Shown: positions 1 through 8,006 of the stretch, piece after piece | Layout of the letters: each line of letters starts with the position of its first letter | How positions within the stretch are numbered: position 1 is the first letter of the stretch | Assembly (NCBI RefSeq): GCF_004341205.1 | Contig: NZ_SLUL01000010.1 | Location: 35,986 to 99,985 of the forward strand | Direction: 5' to 3' | From: Thermolongibacillus altinsuensis | Lineage (GTDB): Bacteria; Bacillota; Bacilli; Bacillales; Anoxybacillaceae | DNA: 64,000 bases | Position numbers and translations under genes: made by a program | The notes under the pieces: generated by a model | The model's input: only the letters and a program-made list of their open reading frames with translations | The model's database searches: none | Told to the model about the DNA's origin: nothing

Positions 1-918
1 CATAATCGCAGTCCCGTCCATGTTGATCGTTGCACCAAGCGGCTGAACAAACCCGCTAATACTTTTCGGCACATTTAAATTTTTTTGCGCTGTCTCCATT
101 GAAACCGGCAATGTTGCATTGCTGCTCGAGGTACTAAACGCAACCGCCATCGCTGGTGAAAAACCTTTAATAAACTTTAATGGGTTCATTTTTCCTAACA
201 TCCAAACCGCAGAACCGTAAACAACAGAAAAATGAACAAACAAAGCTAACAAAACAACAAACATATATTTCCCCATTGCCGCAATGGCATCAAACCCTTG
301 TCCTCCAATCGCAACAGCGATTAATGCAAAAGCACCATAAGGAGCTAATTTCATGATCGCTTCTACTAAATACATTAAAACATCGTTCGCTTGCTCAACT
401 AATCGTTTAATCTCTTGCGCTCGATCGCCAAGACGAGAAATCGCAAATCCGATTAATACTGCAAAAGTAATCACTTGAAGCATATTGCCTTCAACCATTG
501 CTTGGAATGGGTTTGTCGGGATGATGTTTAGAAGCGTTTCAATGACTGGCGGCGCTTCTTTTTTCTCAAACGATGCCCCTTCTAAATTAAAATCACCTAC
601 TCCTGGTTTAAAGATTGCTCCGAGAGATAACGCAATGACTAAAGCGAGGGCAGTGGTGATGAGGAAAAAGGCAATCGTTTTTATACCGATTCGGCCAAGT
701 TTTTTTGGATCGCTAATACCGGCCGTTCCTAAGATTAGCGAAACGAGTACAATTGGAACAACAAGCAGCTTAATTAAGTTGATAAATACCATACCAAGCG
801 GATCAAGCACATACGTTTTGGCGAGGTCAAACCATTCTTTCGGAAGGGCTAAGTTAAAGATGAGTCCAACGATAATTCCTACAAACATTCCTAGTAAAAT
901 CTTCTTCGTTAATGACAT
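1..918 (-). CDS. Dicarboxylate/glutamate:cation symporter, partial at window edge
   Basis: Secondary transporter of the SDF (DAACS, GltP/DctA) family, importing C4-dicarboxylates or glutamate/aspartate with Na+ or H+ across the cytoplasmic membrane. The 306 visible residues contain the N-terminal membrane helices, the conserved serine-rich loop (SSSNATLP) and the start of the helix with NMDGTA, both hallmarks of the family. The C-terminal third, with the last substrate-binding helix, lies outside the window. The ATG at 918 is fixed by a strong GGAGG nine bases upstream. A sigma-A-like promoter lies at 1004-1032. Substrate cannot be decided from the visible part. Confidence 0.93.
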   Translation of the reverse strand, partial: MSLTKKILLGMFVGIIVGLIFNLALPKEWFDLAKTYVLDPLGMVFINLIKLLVVPIVLVSLILGTAGISDPKKLGRIGIKTIAFFLITTALALVIALSLGAIFKPGVGDFNLEGASFEKKEAPPVIETLLNIIPTNPFQAMVEGNMLQVITFAVLIGFAISRLGDRAQEIKRLVEQANDVLMYLVEAIMKLAPYGAFALIAVAIGGQGFDAIAAMGKYMFVVLLALFVHFSVVYGSAVWMLGKMNPLKFIKGFSPAMAVAFSTSSSNATLPVSMETAQKNLNVPKSISGFVQPLGATINMDGTAIM

Positions 919-1003
919 GTCAACACCTCCGTTAATTTGTGCGTCTTTTTCTAGGAACTGTACTCATTCAAAAAGGGAAAGGGGTTAAAAAGGGGCCTTT
1001 TTA

Positions 1004-1032
1004 ATTCTAAAATTTTTTCGAAAAATTGTAAA
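1004..1032 (-). promoter_or_regulatory. Promoter of the dicarboxylate symporter gene
   Basis: On the minus strand a -35 TTTACA (1032-1027) is followed after 17 bases by a -10 TAGAAT (1009-1004). It lies about 90 bases before the symporter start. Position and spacing fit a sigma-A promoter; no operator is evident. Confidence 0.5.
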
Positions 1033-1082
1033 GAAGAAAATGGACTTAATTATCAGAAAAATAAATGAATTTCTTTGTACAT

Positions 1083-1118
1083 AAAAACTCTGCCACATTA
1101 GCTTGTGGCAGAGTTTTT
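1083..1118. terminator. Bidirectional-looking rho-independent terminator
   Basis: Inverted repeat CTCTGCCACA/TGTGGCAGAG flanked by A5 on one side and T5 on the other. It directly follows the stop codon of the small minus-strand gene at 1117-1245, for which it is the natural terminator. Confidence 0.8.
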
Positions 1119-1245
1119 ATCGTTTCTTTTTTTTACGGCTGGAATCGATTTTTTCTGTTCCCGTTTCCTTTTCAGTTGTCCCCTGTCCTTGTACTTCTGG
1201 AGAACCTAAGCCAACTGTTGATGGGTCTTTGCGATGTTTTGGCAT
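1117..1245 (-). CDS. Small basic hydrophilic protein (YuzL-like, tentative)
   Basis: A 42-residue ORF beginning MPKHRKDPST and ending in a lysine/arginine tail (SSRKKKKR). It has a ribosome binding site (GAGGTG) seven bases before the ATG and ends on a clean terminator hairpin, so it is likely a real gene despite its size. Composition (Gly, Ser, Lys, no hydrophobic core) resembles small proteins found in spore formers; the Gly-Ser-Pro-x-Val-x-Gly-x-Gly core recalls the YuzL family, from memory only. Function unknown. Confidence 0.6.
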   Translation of the reverse strand: MPKHRKDPSTVGLGSPEVQGQGTTEKETGTEKIDSSRKKKKR

Positions 1246-1296
1246 TGTTTCACCTCGCCTTCCCTTTTTATTGTGCACCTTCTTTATTTGTAACAT

Positions 1297-2073
1297 TCAT
1301 TGAAGTTCGATCGATGCAAAATGAAATTTAGCCGTTTTTCGTCGATAAACAGAAAAACCGAAGCGAGAAAAACGAGAACTTTGCCAATGATCCTTTAAGA
1401 CGATGCGCCGTCGGGCGACCCTTTTTGCTTCTTCAATGACTTCCTGTGTCAAATCAGTATACAAAGCTAGCTGTTTCATTCCTTTAATTCCGTCTGATTC
1501 GAGAATTTCCGTTTCAAACATTGGATCAAAATAGACAACATCATACGATTTTGATTCACAACGTTCCAAAAAAGAGCGATAGTCTGAATGAATGACTTGA
1601 ATGCGCCGCATCGCTTCGTTCATTTCTTGGATATCGCTCTCCCAATGCCGCAATCCTTGTTTCGTTAAATACGCAATATACTTGTTTCCCTCGATTCCTA
1701 TGACCTTTCCTTCTTTACCAACCACAAGACTTGCAATGATGCTATCGGCGGCTAACCCAAGCGTACAATCGAGAAAAGTCATTCCTTTTTCCAGTTTCGT
1801 CGCTTGTAAAAACGGTTCGCTCTCCCCTCTTAGTATCCGTTTGACGCGAAAAGAAGCTGAATTCGGATGAAAAAATAGAGGCTCTTCACCAGAACGCAAA
1901 TGAATTTCGAGTCGATTTTTTCCAACTACCATGACATCTTCTTTCATTTGTTTTTGTAATGATTGAATCGATTTTTTATTTCTAAACACATATGGAAGGT
2001 TTAATTCAAGCGCAATTTGTTTTGCTTTATCAATCATCGTTTGATCGGTTCTTCCCGCTGTTGTCACAATCAT
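1297..2073 (-). CDS. ypiP: Class I SAM-dependent methyltransferase (YpiP/RsmJ-like)
   Basis: 258-residue cytoplasmic protein with a Rossmann methyltransferase core: motif I is the acidic DCTLGLAADS stretch near residue 100, and the VVYFDPMF segment near residue 180 corresponds to the DPPY-like motif IV of N-methyltransferases acting on a planar amine. Family members related to E. coli RsmJ methylate 16S rRNA guanine, but the substrate of the Bacillus branch is not established. It precedes brxA and ilvD as ypiP does in B. subtilis, which supports orthology. The ATG at 2073 has an AGGAGG-like site (GGAGGAATTTGT). Confidence 0.85.
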   Translation of the reverse strand: MIVTTAGRTDQTMIDKAKQIALELNLPYVFRNKKSIQSLQKQMKEDVMVVGKNRLEIHLRSGEEPLFFHPNSASFRVKRILRGESEPFLQATKLEKGMTFLDCTLGLAADSIIASLVVGKEGKVIGIEGNKYIAYLTKQGLRHWESDIQEMNEAMRRIQVIHSDYRSFLERCESKSYDVVYFDPMFETEILESDGIKGMKQLALYTDLTQEVIEEAKRVARRRIVLKDHWQSSRFSRFGFSVYRRKTAKFHFASIELQ

Positions 2074-2118
2074 ACAAATTCCTCCAAAAAGAAATAAGGA
2101 TGCCGCATCCGGACATCC

Positions 2119-2553
2119 TTAACAATGTTTTTCTAGGGCGCTTACAATATTTTCAATAATGTTCTCGATAGAATTTCCTTCAATGTCATGACGCGGAATG
2201 AAATGAACCACTTCTTTTCCTTTTAGCAACGCCATTGATGGAGAAGATGGTTCAATTCCGATAAAGTATTCGCGCATTTTTGCTGTTGCTTCGCGATCTT
2301 GTCCCGCAAATACCGTCACTAAATGATCTGGTTTTTTTGAGCTTTGTTGAATAGCTTGAATCGCCGCTGGACGAGCTAATCCAGCTGCGCAGCCGCAAAC
2401 GGAATTGACAACGACAAACGTTGTTCCTTCGACGTTTTCCATAAATTGTTCCACTTCTTCGCTTGTTGTTAATTCACGAAAGCCGCCGTTTACTAATTCA
2501 TCGCGCATCGGTTGAACGACTTGACGCATATATTCTTCATAAGACATAAACAT
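2119..2553 (-). CDS. brxA: Bacilliredoxin BrxA
   Basis: 144-residue thioredoxin-fold protein of the DUF1094 (YphP/YqiW) family that removes bacillithiol from bacillithiolated proteins after oxidative stress. The active-site CGC motif is at residues 53-55 within a near-invariant VNSVCGCAAG context, and the GKEVVHFIPRH segment near the C terminus is also typical. The start at 2553 (MFMSYEEYMR) was chosen over an upstream in-frame ATG because GGAGGG lies eight bases before it and the B. subtilis protein starts at the equivalent place. It lies just upstream of ilvD in the order of B. subtilis, transcribed the same way after it. Confidence 0.95.
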   Translation of the reverse strand: MFMSYEEYMRQVVQPMRDELVNGGFRELTTSEEVEQFMENVEGTTFVVVNSVCGCAAGLARPAAIQAIQQSSKKPDHLVTVFAGQDREATAKMREYFIGIEPSSPSMALLKGKEVVHFIPRHDIEGNSIENIIENIVSALEKHC

Positions 2554-2622
2554 ATTGTATCCCTCCAAACGTATTAACGTTAACAAGGATACAACATTGT
2601 TTATATAAAAATCAACAAATCG

Positions 2623-4335
2623 TTACTTTATTTCTATTTTTTCCTTTTGATCCTGCTCAAACAAATCCGTCACCGCTCCTTTAGAGGCGCAAGAGACAAG
2701 GCGCGCATATTTCGCTAGCACTCCTTTTGCTTTTAACGGCGGTGCTACCCATTCTCGACGTCGGCGTTCTAATTCCTCATCAGAAACATGAACCGTTAAT
2801 TGCTGTGTCTCGCTATCGACCGTTACGATATCCCCCGTTTTTAACAAAGCAATCGGTCCGCCAACTTGCGCTTCTGGTGCAATATGACCAACGACTAAAC
2901 CGTGCGTTCCTCCAGAGAAACGTCCGTCCGTTAATAAAGCAACGCTTTCACCTAATCCTTTTCCGACAAGGATCGCAGAGATGGAAAGCATTTCAGGCAT
3001 TCCTGGACCACCTTTTGGTCCTTCATAGCGAATGACAAGGACATCTCCTGGTTTAATTTCATCATTTAATACTGCATTGGTTGCTTCTTCTTCAGAATCA
3101 AACACTTTTGCTGGGCCTGTCAACTTTTTCACTTTCAATCCAGAAACTTTTGCCACCGCTCCGTTTGGCGCAAGATTTCCTTTCAAAATGACAAGCGGAC
3201 CCGTTTCACGAAGCGGATTCGAAAGCGGATAAATGACTTTTTGACCTTCTTTTAAATCTGGCCATTCGGCTAAATTTTCTGCAACGGTTTTTCCTGTAAC
3301 CGTCAAACAGTCCCCATGAAGCAATCCTTCGCGAAGAAGCAATTTCATGACCGCTGGTATGCCGCCCGCTTCATGTAAATCTTGCATCACATAACGTCCG
3401 CTCGGTTTTAAATCAGCGATGTGCGGCACCTTTTTCTGAATGCGATCAAAATCGTCGATCGTTAAATCCACATCAACCGCATGAGCGATCGCAAGCAAAT
3501 GCAAAACGGCGTTCGTCGAACCGCCAAGCGCCATCACAACCGTAATCGCATTCTCAAACGCTTTCTTTGTCATGATATCTTTCGGGAAAATTCCTTTTTC
3601 TAATAAATGATAAACCGCTTTTCCTGCTTGATAGCAATCTTGCAATTTTAAATCGGTTTCAGCAGGGTTTGAGGAGCTGCCTGGTAAACTCATGCCGAGC
3701 GCTTCAATCGCAGAAGCCATCGTATTCGCCGTGTACATTCCGCCGCATGAACCTGCTCCTGGACATGCATGGCATTCAATTTGGTGAAGTTCGTGGCGAT
3801 CAATATCTCCTTTATTATACTGGCCCACTCCTTCAAAGGCTGAAACGATATCAATATCTTTTCCTTTTAACTTACCTGGTTTAATCGTTCCGCCATATAC
3901 AAATATAGCCGGAACTTCTGAACGACCGATCGCAATTAAACATCCTGGCATGTTTTTATCGCAACCGCCGATGGCTACAAATGCATCAAGTCTTTCTGCA
4001 CCGACCACCGTTTCAATGGAGTCCGCAATCACATCGCGGCTTGGAAGTGAATAACGCATGCCTTCCGTCCCCATTGAAATTCCGTCTGAAACGGTAATGG
4101 TATTAAAAATAAGCGGTGCTCCCCCCGCATCTTTAATCCCTTGCTTCGCTTGAAGTGCAAGCTGATCAATATGTATATTACATGGTGTTACTTCACTCCA
4201 TGTGCTCGCTACGCCGATCATCGGCTTTTGGAAATCTTCATCGGTAAAACCGACTGCGCGCAACATAGCCCGATTGGGCGCTCGTTTGACATCATCGCTA
4301 ATGACTTTGCTTCGGTGCCGCAAATCTTTTCCCAT
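2623..4335 (-). CDS. ilvD: Dihydroxy-acid dehydratase
   Basis: 570 residues, full length. Catalyses dehydration of 2,3-dihydroxy-isovalerate and 2,3-dihydroxy-3-methylvalerate to the 2-keto acids, the penultimate step of valine and isoleucine synthesis. The Fe-S cluster cysteines are visible in CDKNMPGC and in [11 protein letters not shown], the latter followed by MYTANTM. The ATG follows GGGGGATGAACC. It stands apart from any ilvBHC-leu operon, as in B. subtilis, and has its own sigma-A promoter at 4367-4395. No T-box leader is present in the short upstream region. Confidence 0.97.
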   Translation of the reverse strand: MGKDLRHRSKVISDDVKRAPNRAMLRAVGFTDEDFQKPMIGVASTWSEVTPCNIHIDQLALQAKQGIKDAGGAPLIFNTITVSDGISMGTEGMRYSLPSRDVIADSIETVVGAERLDAFVAIGGCDKNMPGCLIAIGRSEVPAIFVYGGTIKPGKLKGKDIDIVSAFEGVGQYNKGDIDRHELHQIECHACPGAGSCGGMYTANTMASAIEALGMSLPGSSSNPAETDLKLQDCYQAGKAVYHLLEKGIFPKDIMTKKAFENAITVVMALGGSTNAVLHLLAIAHAVDVDLTIDDFDRIQKKVPHIADLKPSGRYVMQDLHEAGGIPAVMKLLLREGLLHGDCLTVTGKTVAENLAEWPDLKEGQKVIYPLSNPLRETGPLVILKGNLAPNGAVAKVSGLKVKKLTGPAKVFDSEEEATNAVLNDEIKPGDVLVIRYEGPKGGPGMPEMLSISAILVGKGLGESVALLTDGRFSGGTHGLVVGHIAPEAQVGGPIALLKTGDIVTVDSETQQLTVHVSDEELERRRREWVAPPLKAKGVLAKYARLVSCASKGAVTDLFEQDQKEKIEIK

Positions 4336-4366
4336 GGTTCATCCCCCTAAAATGGATTTTTCTAAA

Positions 4367-4395
4367 ATAATAGTACGTTTTGTTTGATTTTTCAA
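4367..4395 (-). promoter_or_regulatory. Promoter of ilvD
   Basis: Minus-strand -35 TTGAAA (4395-4390), 17-base spacer and -10 TATTAT (4372-4367), about 30 bases before the ilvD start. The -10 leaves only a short untranslated leader, too short for a T-box. Confidence 0.6.
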
Positions 4396-4430
4396 TCATT
4401 TTATAAAATTTTTAAAAAAACCAACAACAA

Positions 4431-4459
4431 AAAAGGACTGCTTCATCAAAAGCAGCCCT
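4431..4459 (-). terminator. Terminator after the SLH gene
   Basis: Hairpin GGGCTGCTT...AAGCAGTCC on the minus strand followed by a T-run, directly after the stop codon of the disrupted SLH-domain gene. Confidence 0.7.
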
Positions 4460-4807
4460 TTATTTTGTTCCCTTCCATTTCGCATCCAATCGCTTTAAAA
4501 ATACAGTAGCTTGAGCGCGCGTTAAATAATCATTTGCACCGTAATCTTCAAACGTTTTTTTGCCGGTTCGGCCTGTGGATAATCCGTAGTCATACATAAG
4601 TTGTACCGCTTTGTGCAAATCGCTTTCACCTTTTAGTAGCGTAGAAAAAATTTGTGCCACTCCTCCTCTTGTGAGAGGTTTATTTTTCATCGCATCGCTA
4701 TTATACCCATTCAGCGGTACTTTGAAGGTATGAAACACCTCATACATCGGTTGTGCCCAATGTTCCCCTTTGTTTGCTTCCCTTGTCGAAAATTTCATGT
4801 ATATACA
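4460..4807 (-). pseudogene. SLH-domain protein, 3' half separated by IS630 insertion
   Basis: C-terminal part of a secreted S-layer-homology protein. From the junction (IYMKFSTREANKG) it carries the end of the gene with a second SLH-type motif (FEDYGANDYLTRAQATVFLKR) and ends at a terminator. Its 5' half with signal peptide lies at 5983-6224 on the other side of the insertion sequence. Joined across the TATATA repeat the two halves give one continuous frame. As it stands this half has no proper start or ribosome binding site and is presumably not made. Confidence 0.85.
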
Positions 4808-5982
4808 TGCAACATGAAGAGTTAACTTCTCAGTCATCCTGCACACCCTAAGCGCTGCAGCACTTCCTCCGGACGTTCGTGGATGTAGTTGACAAACCGA
4901 GTAATGGCTTGAATGATATCTTTGCGATCCTTGTGAAATACATTGGCAATCACCGTATCTTTCAGCCATTTCCATAAGCGTTCGATCGGGTTCAGCTGTG
5001 GCGAATAGGGAGGAAGGTAAATAAAGTGAAAACACTGCCCTTCTTCCCGCAAAAACTCCTTGACCATTTTGGCATGGTGAATGCGGGCGTTATCCAACAC
5101 CAAGACCATGAGACGGTCCGGATAGCGCTCTTTGAGCATTCTCAAGAAATCCAAGAACGTCGCGGCATTGGCAGCGGTCGTTTGATGAAGCACCGTTTCG
5201 CCATCGTGGATGTTGACCGCGCCAAACAGCGATACGTGGGCATGATGGCCGAACGTCGGCACTTGTTTTTGGCGGCCGACTGCCGACCATGTGGACCGCA
5301 AGACATGGTAAGAGCGGATATGTGTTTCATCAAGGTACAACAAGACCGAATCAGGATCCATTAAGTTTTTTTTATGAAGTCGATCTGTTTCGCAAAATTC
5401 TTTTGTCGATCCGGATCGCCTTTCGCCAATGTGTAGGTCGGCCGTGTCCACGACAGCCCTTTGCGGTGCAGGAGTTTTCGCAACGCTTCGCGGGAAATGC
5501 AAACACCGAAGTGCTTTTCGACATAGGATTGCAGGAGTTTGGTGTTCCACGCCGAAGCGACGTCCCAGCCCAGTTCTACGGGAGTGGTGGTCAACACAAG
5601 CTGTTTGATCTCTTCCTGCTGTTCTTCGGTGAGAAACGGCTCCCGCCCGGGGGCGAAATCCCGATGAAGCAAGAGCTCCAGACCGCCTTCGTTGAACAGC
5701 GACACATAATGGGAAACGGTTTGTCGGCACACGTTGACCATGGAGGCCACCTCTTTGCCCAAATAGCCTTCCATGACCAGGCGAACCGCCATCACCCGTT
5801 GGCGAAGAAGGGTGTTTTTGATTTTCCGTTCCTGTTTGCGAAGTGTCCGAGGTGTCCATCCGTGATCGTTGGTGATTTTGAGACGTTTCATGCAGAATTC
5901 CGCTCCTTTTCCATGCTTTTCCTTAGGAGCAGTATAACCGGAGTGGGCACCACTTATACGAAGGTTAACTTTTCAATGAGCA
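4808..5982 (-). mobile_element. IS630-family insertion sequence
   Basis: About 1,175 bp. Imperfect terminal inverted repeats start TGC and share TGAARAGTTAAC at both ends (4808-4826 and 5982-5963). Both ends abut TATATA runs (4800-4805 and 5983-5990), consistent with the TA target preference and duplication of the IS630/Tc1 group. It carries one transposase split over two frames. It sits inside an SLH-domain gene and higher local GC than the flanking DNA marks it as acquired. Confidence 0.9.
4834..5891 (-). CDS. IS630-family transposase, made by -1 frameshifting
   Basis: Two overlapping frames encode one DDE transposase of about 352 residues. The first (5891-5361) carries a winged-helix/helix-turn-helix DNA-binding region (MEGYLGKEVASMVNVCRQTV) and ends IDFIKKT. 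The second continues in the -1 frame with the catalytic domain: first Asp in LYLDETH, second Asp in LVLDNARIHH, Glu in NPIERLWKWLK. The frames meet at an eight-A run near 5363-5370, where A-AAA-AAA allows a -1 slip, giving IKK-NLMDP. This is a known expression strategy for members of the family; the slip itself is inferred. Both halves look intact, so the element may be active. Confidence 0.85.
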
Positions 5983-6224
5983 TATATATAGTTAAAAATC
6001 ATCGAAACAAACTGGGCTTCGGTTAAATAATCATTTGGGCGAAATGTGCCATTGGGATATCCTTTAATCGCTTTTTGTTCGTATGCCCATTGAATTTCCG
6101 AATAAGCCCAAAATGTTTTTGGAACATCAGAAAAAGGAATGGAATCGGCTTTTGCCTGTCCGATGTTGCTAAAAGAGAACACTAAGAAAATTACAAACAT
6201 AAACCATTTACGCCAATGCTTCAA
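5983..6224 (-). pseudogene. SLH-domain protein, 5' half with signal peptide
   Basis: N-terminal part of the interrupted S-layer-homology gene. It begins with a signal peptide (basic MKHWRKW, a hydrophobic stretch, cleavage near GQAKA-DS) and a first SLH domain (IPFSDVPKTFWAYSEIQWAYEQ, then GYPNGTFRPNDYLTEAQF). SLH domains bind pyruvylated secondary cell-wall polymer. The frame runs into the IS630 end and stops after a few residues, so a single-domain secreted fragment of about 83 residues could still be made. The remainder is at 4460-4807. Confidence 0.88.
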
Positions 6225-6356
6225 AACAGCTCACCCTTCTTTAACTATAGTAATTGCTTTCCATCGAAACATAATAACATAAAAGAAAATGATTCGTTAA
6301 GCTGTTTTTCAATTTCTTTCATTCGTTTATTATAAAATGTTCCATCCTACTAAAGT

Positions 6357-6866
6357 TTACATAATAATATTATTTAATACATCTGATGATTGCACGACGT
6401 AAGAAACAAGTTCACGCAAATCTTCAACATGATTTTCATTGACAAGTCGATGAAATTTAACGATCACTTTATTTTCATACACATTTTCACCATAGCGAAA
6501 GGAAAGGATTTGTTCAATCGTTCGCTTCTCTCCCCAAATACGATGCAGCTCCTTCCTTATTTTTTCGCATGGGTGTAAATCAGGAAGCGAAAACGAAAAG
6601 CTTACTTCTAAAACACATCCTGCCTCTGTTTCATTTTGTGACAATAACTCCGCCGCAAGATGGTTCAATCGCGCATCGAGTGATATACACGCTTCCACTT
6701 TTTCATCGTGAAACAGACGAAAGTAAATGCGGTACGTTCGAGATAAGCGAGCCAAATCGATCAAGTCTTCACGGTTCGTCACGACAATTTTTCCGTCCAA
6801 ATCTAGATCATACACTTCACCTTCTAAAACAGTTTTCAAGTTATCAAAAACCGTTGGATCGAACAT
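6357..6866 (-). CDS. Conserved hypothetical protein
   Basis: 169-residue soluble acidic protein without signal peptide or membrane segment. The start at 6866 (MFDPTVFDN) is preferred because a purine-rich GGAAGAAGGAAA precedes it; the longer frame upstream runs through the metA promoter. It contains an L-E-G-E-V-Y-D-L-D-L-D-G-K segment and ends in a helical region. It is transcribed away from metA and shares the intergenic region of about 90 bases with it. I do not recognise the family. Confidence 0.7.
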   Translation of the reverse strand: MFDPTVFDNLKTVLEGEVYDLDLDGKIVVTNREDLIDLARLSRTYRIYFRLFHDEKVEACISLDARLNHLAAELLSQNETEAGCVLEVSFSFSLPDLHPCEKIRKELHRIWGEKRTIEQILSFRYGENVYENKVIVKFHRLVNENHVEDLRELVSYVVQSSDVLNNIIM

Positions 6867-6891
6867 TTTCCTTCTTCCTTTCAATTTATAA

Positions 6892-6920
6892 TTGAAGAAT
6901 TTTCTAAAAATTTTTATAAT
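6892..6920 (+). promoter_or_regulatory. Promoter of metA
   Basis: -35 TTGAAG (6892-6897), exactly 17 bases, then a perfect -10 TATAAT (6915-6920), about 37 bases before the TTG start of metA. The leader is too short for an S-box riboswitch. Confidence 0.75.
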
Positions 6921-6957
6921 GGATGTATTTAAATCATGTAGATGGAGGTTGATCAAG

Positions 6958-7866
6958 TTGCCAATCAATATCCCGCGCAATCTTCCTGCTAAAGAAATAT
7001 TAGAACAGGAAAATATTTTTGTCATGGATGAAGATCGAGCCTATTCCCAAGACATTCGGCCATTAAATATCGTCATTTTAAATTTGATGCCGCAAAAAGA
7101 AAAAGCGGAAACTCAGCTTCTTCGTTTACTCGGAAACTCACCGTTACAAGTAAACGTTACCTTTTTGCGCCCGGAAACCCATGAAGCGAAAACAACCGCG
7201 AAACATCATCTCGATCAATTTTACACAACGTTTCAACACGTTAAACATCGCAAATACGACGGCATGATTATTACCGGAGCACCTGTCGAACATTTGCCAT
7301 TTGAAGAGGTCGACTATTGGGATGAATTAACGGACATTATGAAATGGACAACAACGAATGTCACTTCAACTTTACATATTTGTTGGGGGGCGCAAGCAGG
7401 ATTATACTACCATTATGGGATCCCGAAATATCCTCTTCCGCAAAAATGTTTTGGAATTTTTGATCATCAGCTTGAACAAAAGCATGTAAAATTAATTCGC
7501 GGATTTGATGACATTCATAAAGTTCCTCATTCTCGGCATACAGATGTTCATCGCGAAGATATTGAAGCAGTGAAAGAGTTAACCATTCTTTCTTCTTCCG
7601 AGGAAGCAGGCGTCTGTCTGATTGTGTCTAATGATGGGAAACGAGTGTTTCTCACCGGACATCCGGAATATGATGCGACAACATTAAAAGAAGAATACGA
7701 ACGCGATCTAGCAAAAGGGCTAGACATTCAACTGCCAAAATATTATTTTCCAAATGACGATCCGACCAAACAGCCGTATAACACGTGGCGATCCCACGCT
7801 AACTTGCTGTTTGTAAACTGGCTGAATTATTATGTATATCAAGAAACTCCTTATATTTGGGAGTAA
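6958..7866 (+). CDS. metA: Homoserine O-acetyltransferase (MetA type)
   Basis: 302 residues, the usual family length. Activates homoserine by acylation, the first committed step of methionine synthesis; Bacillus MetA enzymes use acetyl-CoA. The nucleophilic cysteine is in HICWGAQAG, and the catalytic His/Glu pair falls in the FLTGHPEYD segment. The true start is a TTG at 6958: GGAGG lies nine bases upstream, the protein then begins [21 protein letters not shown] as its relatives do, and the upstream ATG codons lie in the promoter. Followed by a terminator at 7880. Confidence 0.95.
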   Translation: MPINIPRNLPAKEILEQENIFVMDEDRAYSQDIRPLNIVILNLMPQKEKAETQLLRLLGNSPLQVNVTFLRPETHEAKTTAKHHLDQFYTTFQHVKHRKYDGMIITGAPVEHLPFEEVDYWDELTDIMKWTTTNVTSTLHICWGAQAGLYYHYGIPKYPLPQKCFGIFDHQLEQKHVKLIRGFDDIHKVPHSRHTDVHREDIEAVKELTILSSSEEAGVCLIVSNDGKRVFLTGHPEYDATTLKEEYERDLAKGLDIQLPKYYFPNDDPTKQPYNTWRSHANLLFVNWLNYYVYQETPYIWE

Positions 7867-7879
7867 GTTGAATATCAAC

Positions 7880-7909
7880 GTTCCGCCTTTCAACGGCGGA
7901 ACATTTTTA
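7880..7909 (+). terminator. Terminator of metA
   Basis: Hairpin GTTCCGCC/GGCGGAAC with a six-base loop followed by ATTTTTAT. Confidence 0.85.
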
Positions 7910-7913
7910 TTCG

Positions 7914-7941
7914 TTGTAAAATATTCAAATTTGAATATAAT
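7914..7941 (+). promoter_or_regulatory. Promoter and palindromic operator of the efflux operon
   Basis: -35 TTGTAA (7914-7919), 16-base spacer, -10 TATAAT (7936-7941). A perfect 18-bp palindrome ATATTCAAATTTGAATAT (7921-7938) fills the spacer and overlaps the -10. A dimeric repressor bound there would block RNA polymerase; the PadR-family regulator encoded second in the operon is the obvious candidate (inference). Confidence 0.65.
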
Positions 7942-8006
7942 AATCTGTAATAGTATAATAACACTTATCATCATCGTTATCGTGAGAATGAGAGAGGAGT
8001 GAATGA

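Noticed and set aside
485..988. 167-residue plus-strand ORF opposite the symporter
   Set aside because: Antisense shadow of a clear transporter gene; no ribosome binding site.
4336..4430. Possible T-box leader for ilvD
   Set aside because: The promoter lies about 30 bases from the start codon, leaving no room for a T-box.
5289..6026. 245-residue plus-strand ORF across the IS630 element
   Set aside because: Antisense to the transposase; high GC at third positions explains the open frame.
6867..6957. Possible S-box (SAM) riboswitch for metA
   Set aside because: The leader from the TATAAT promoter to the TTG start is only about 30 bases and has no S-box structure.
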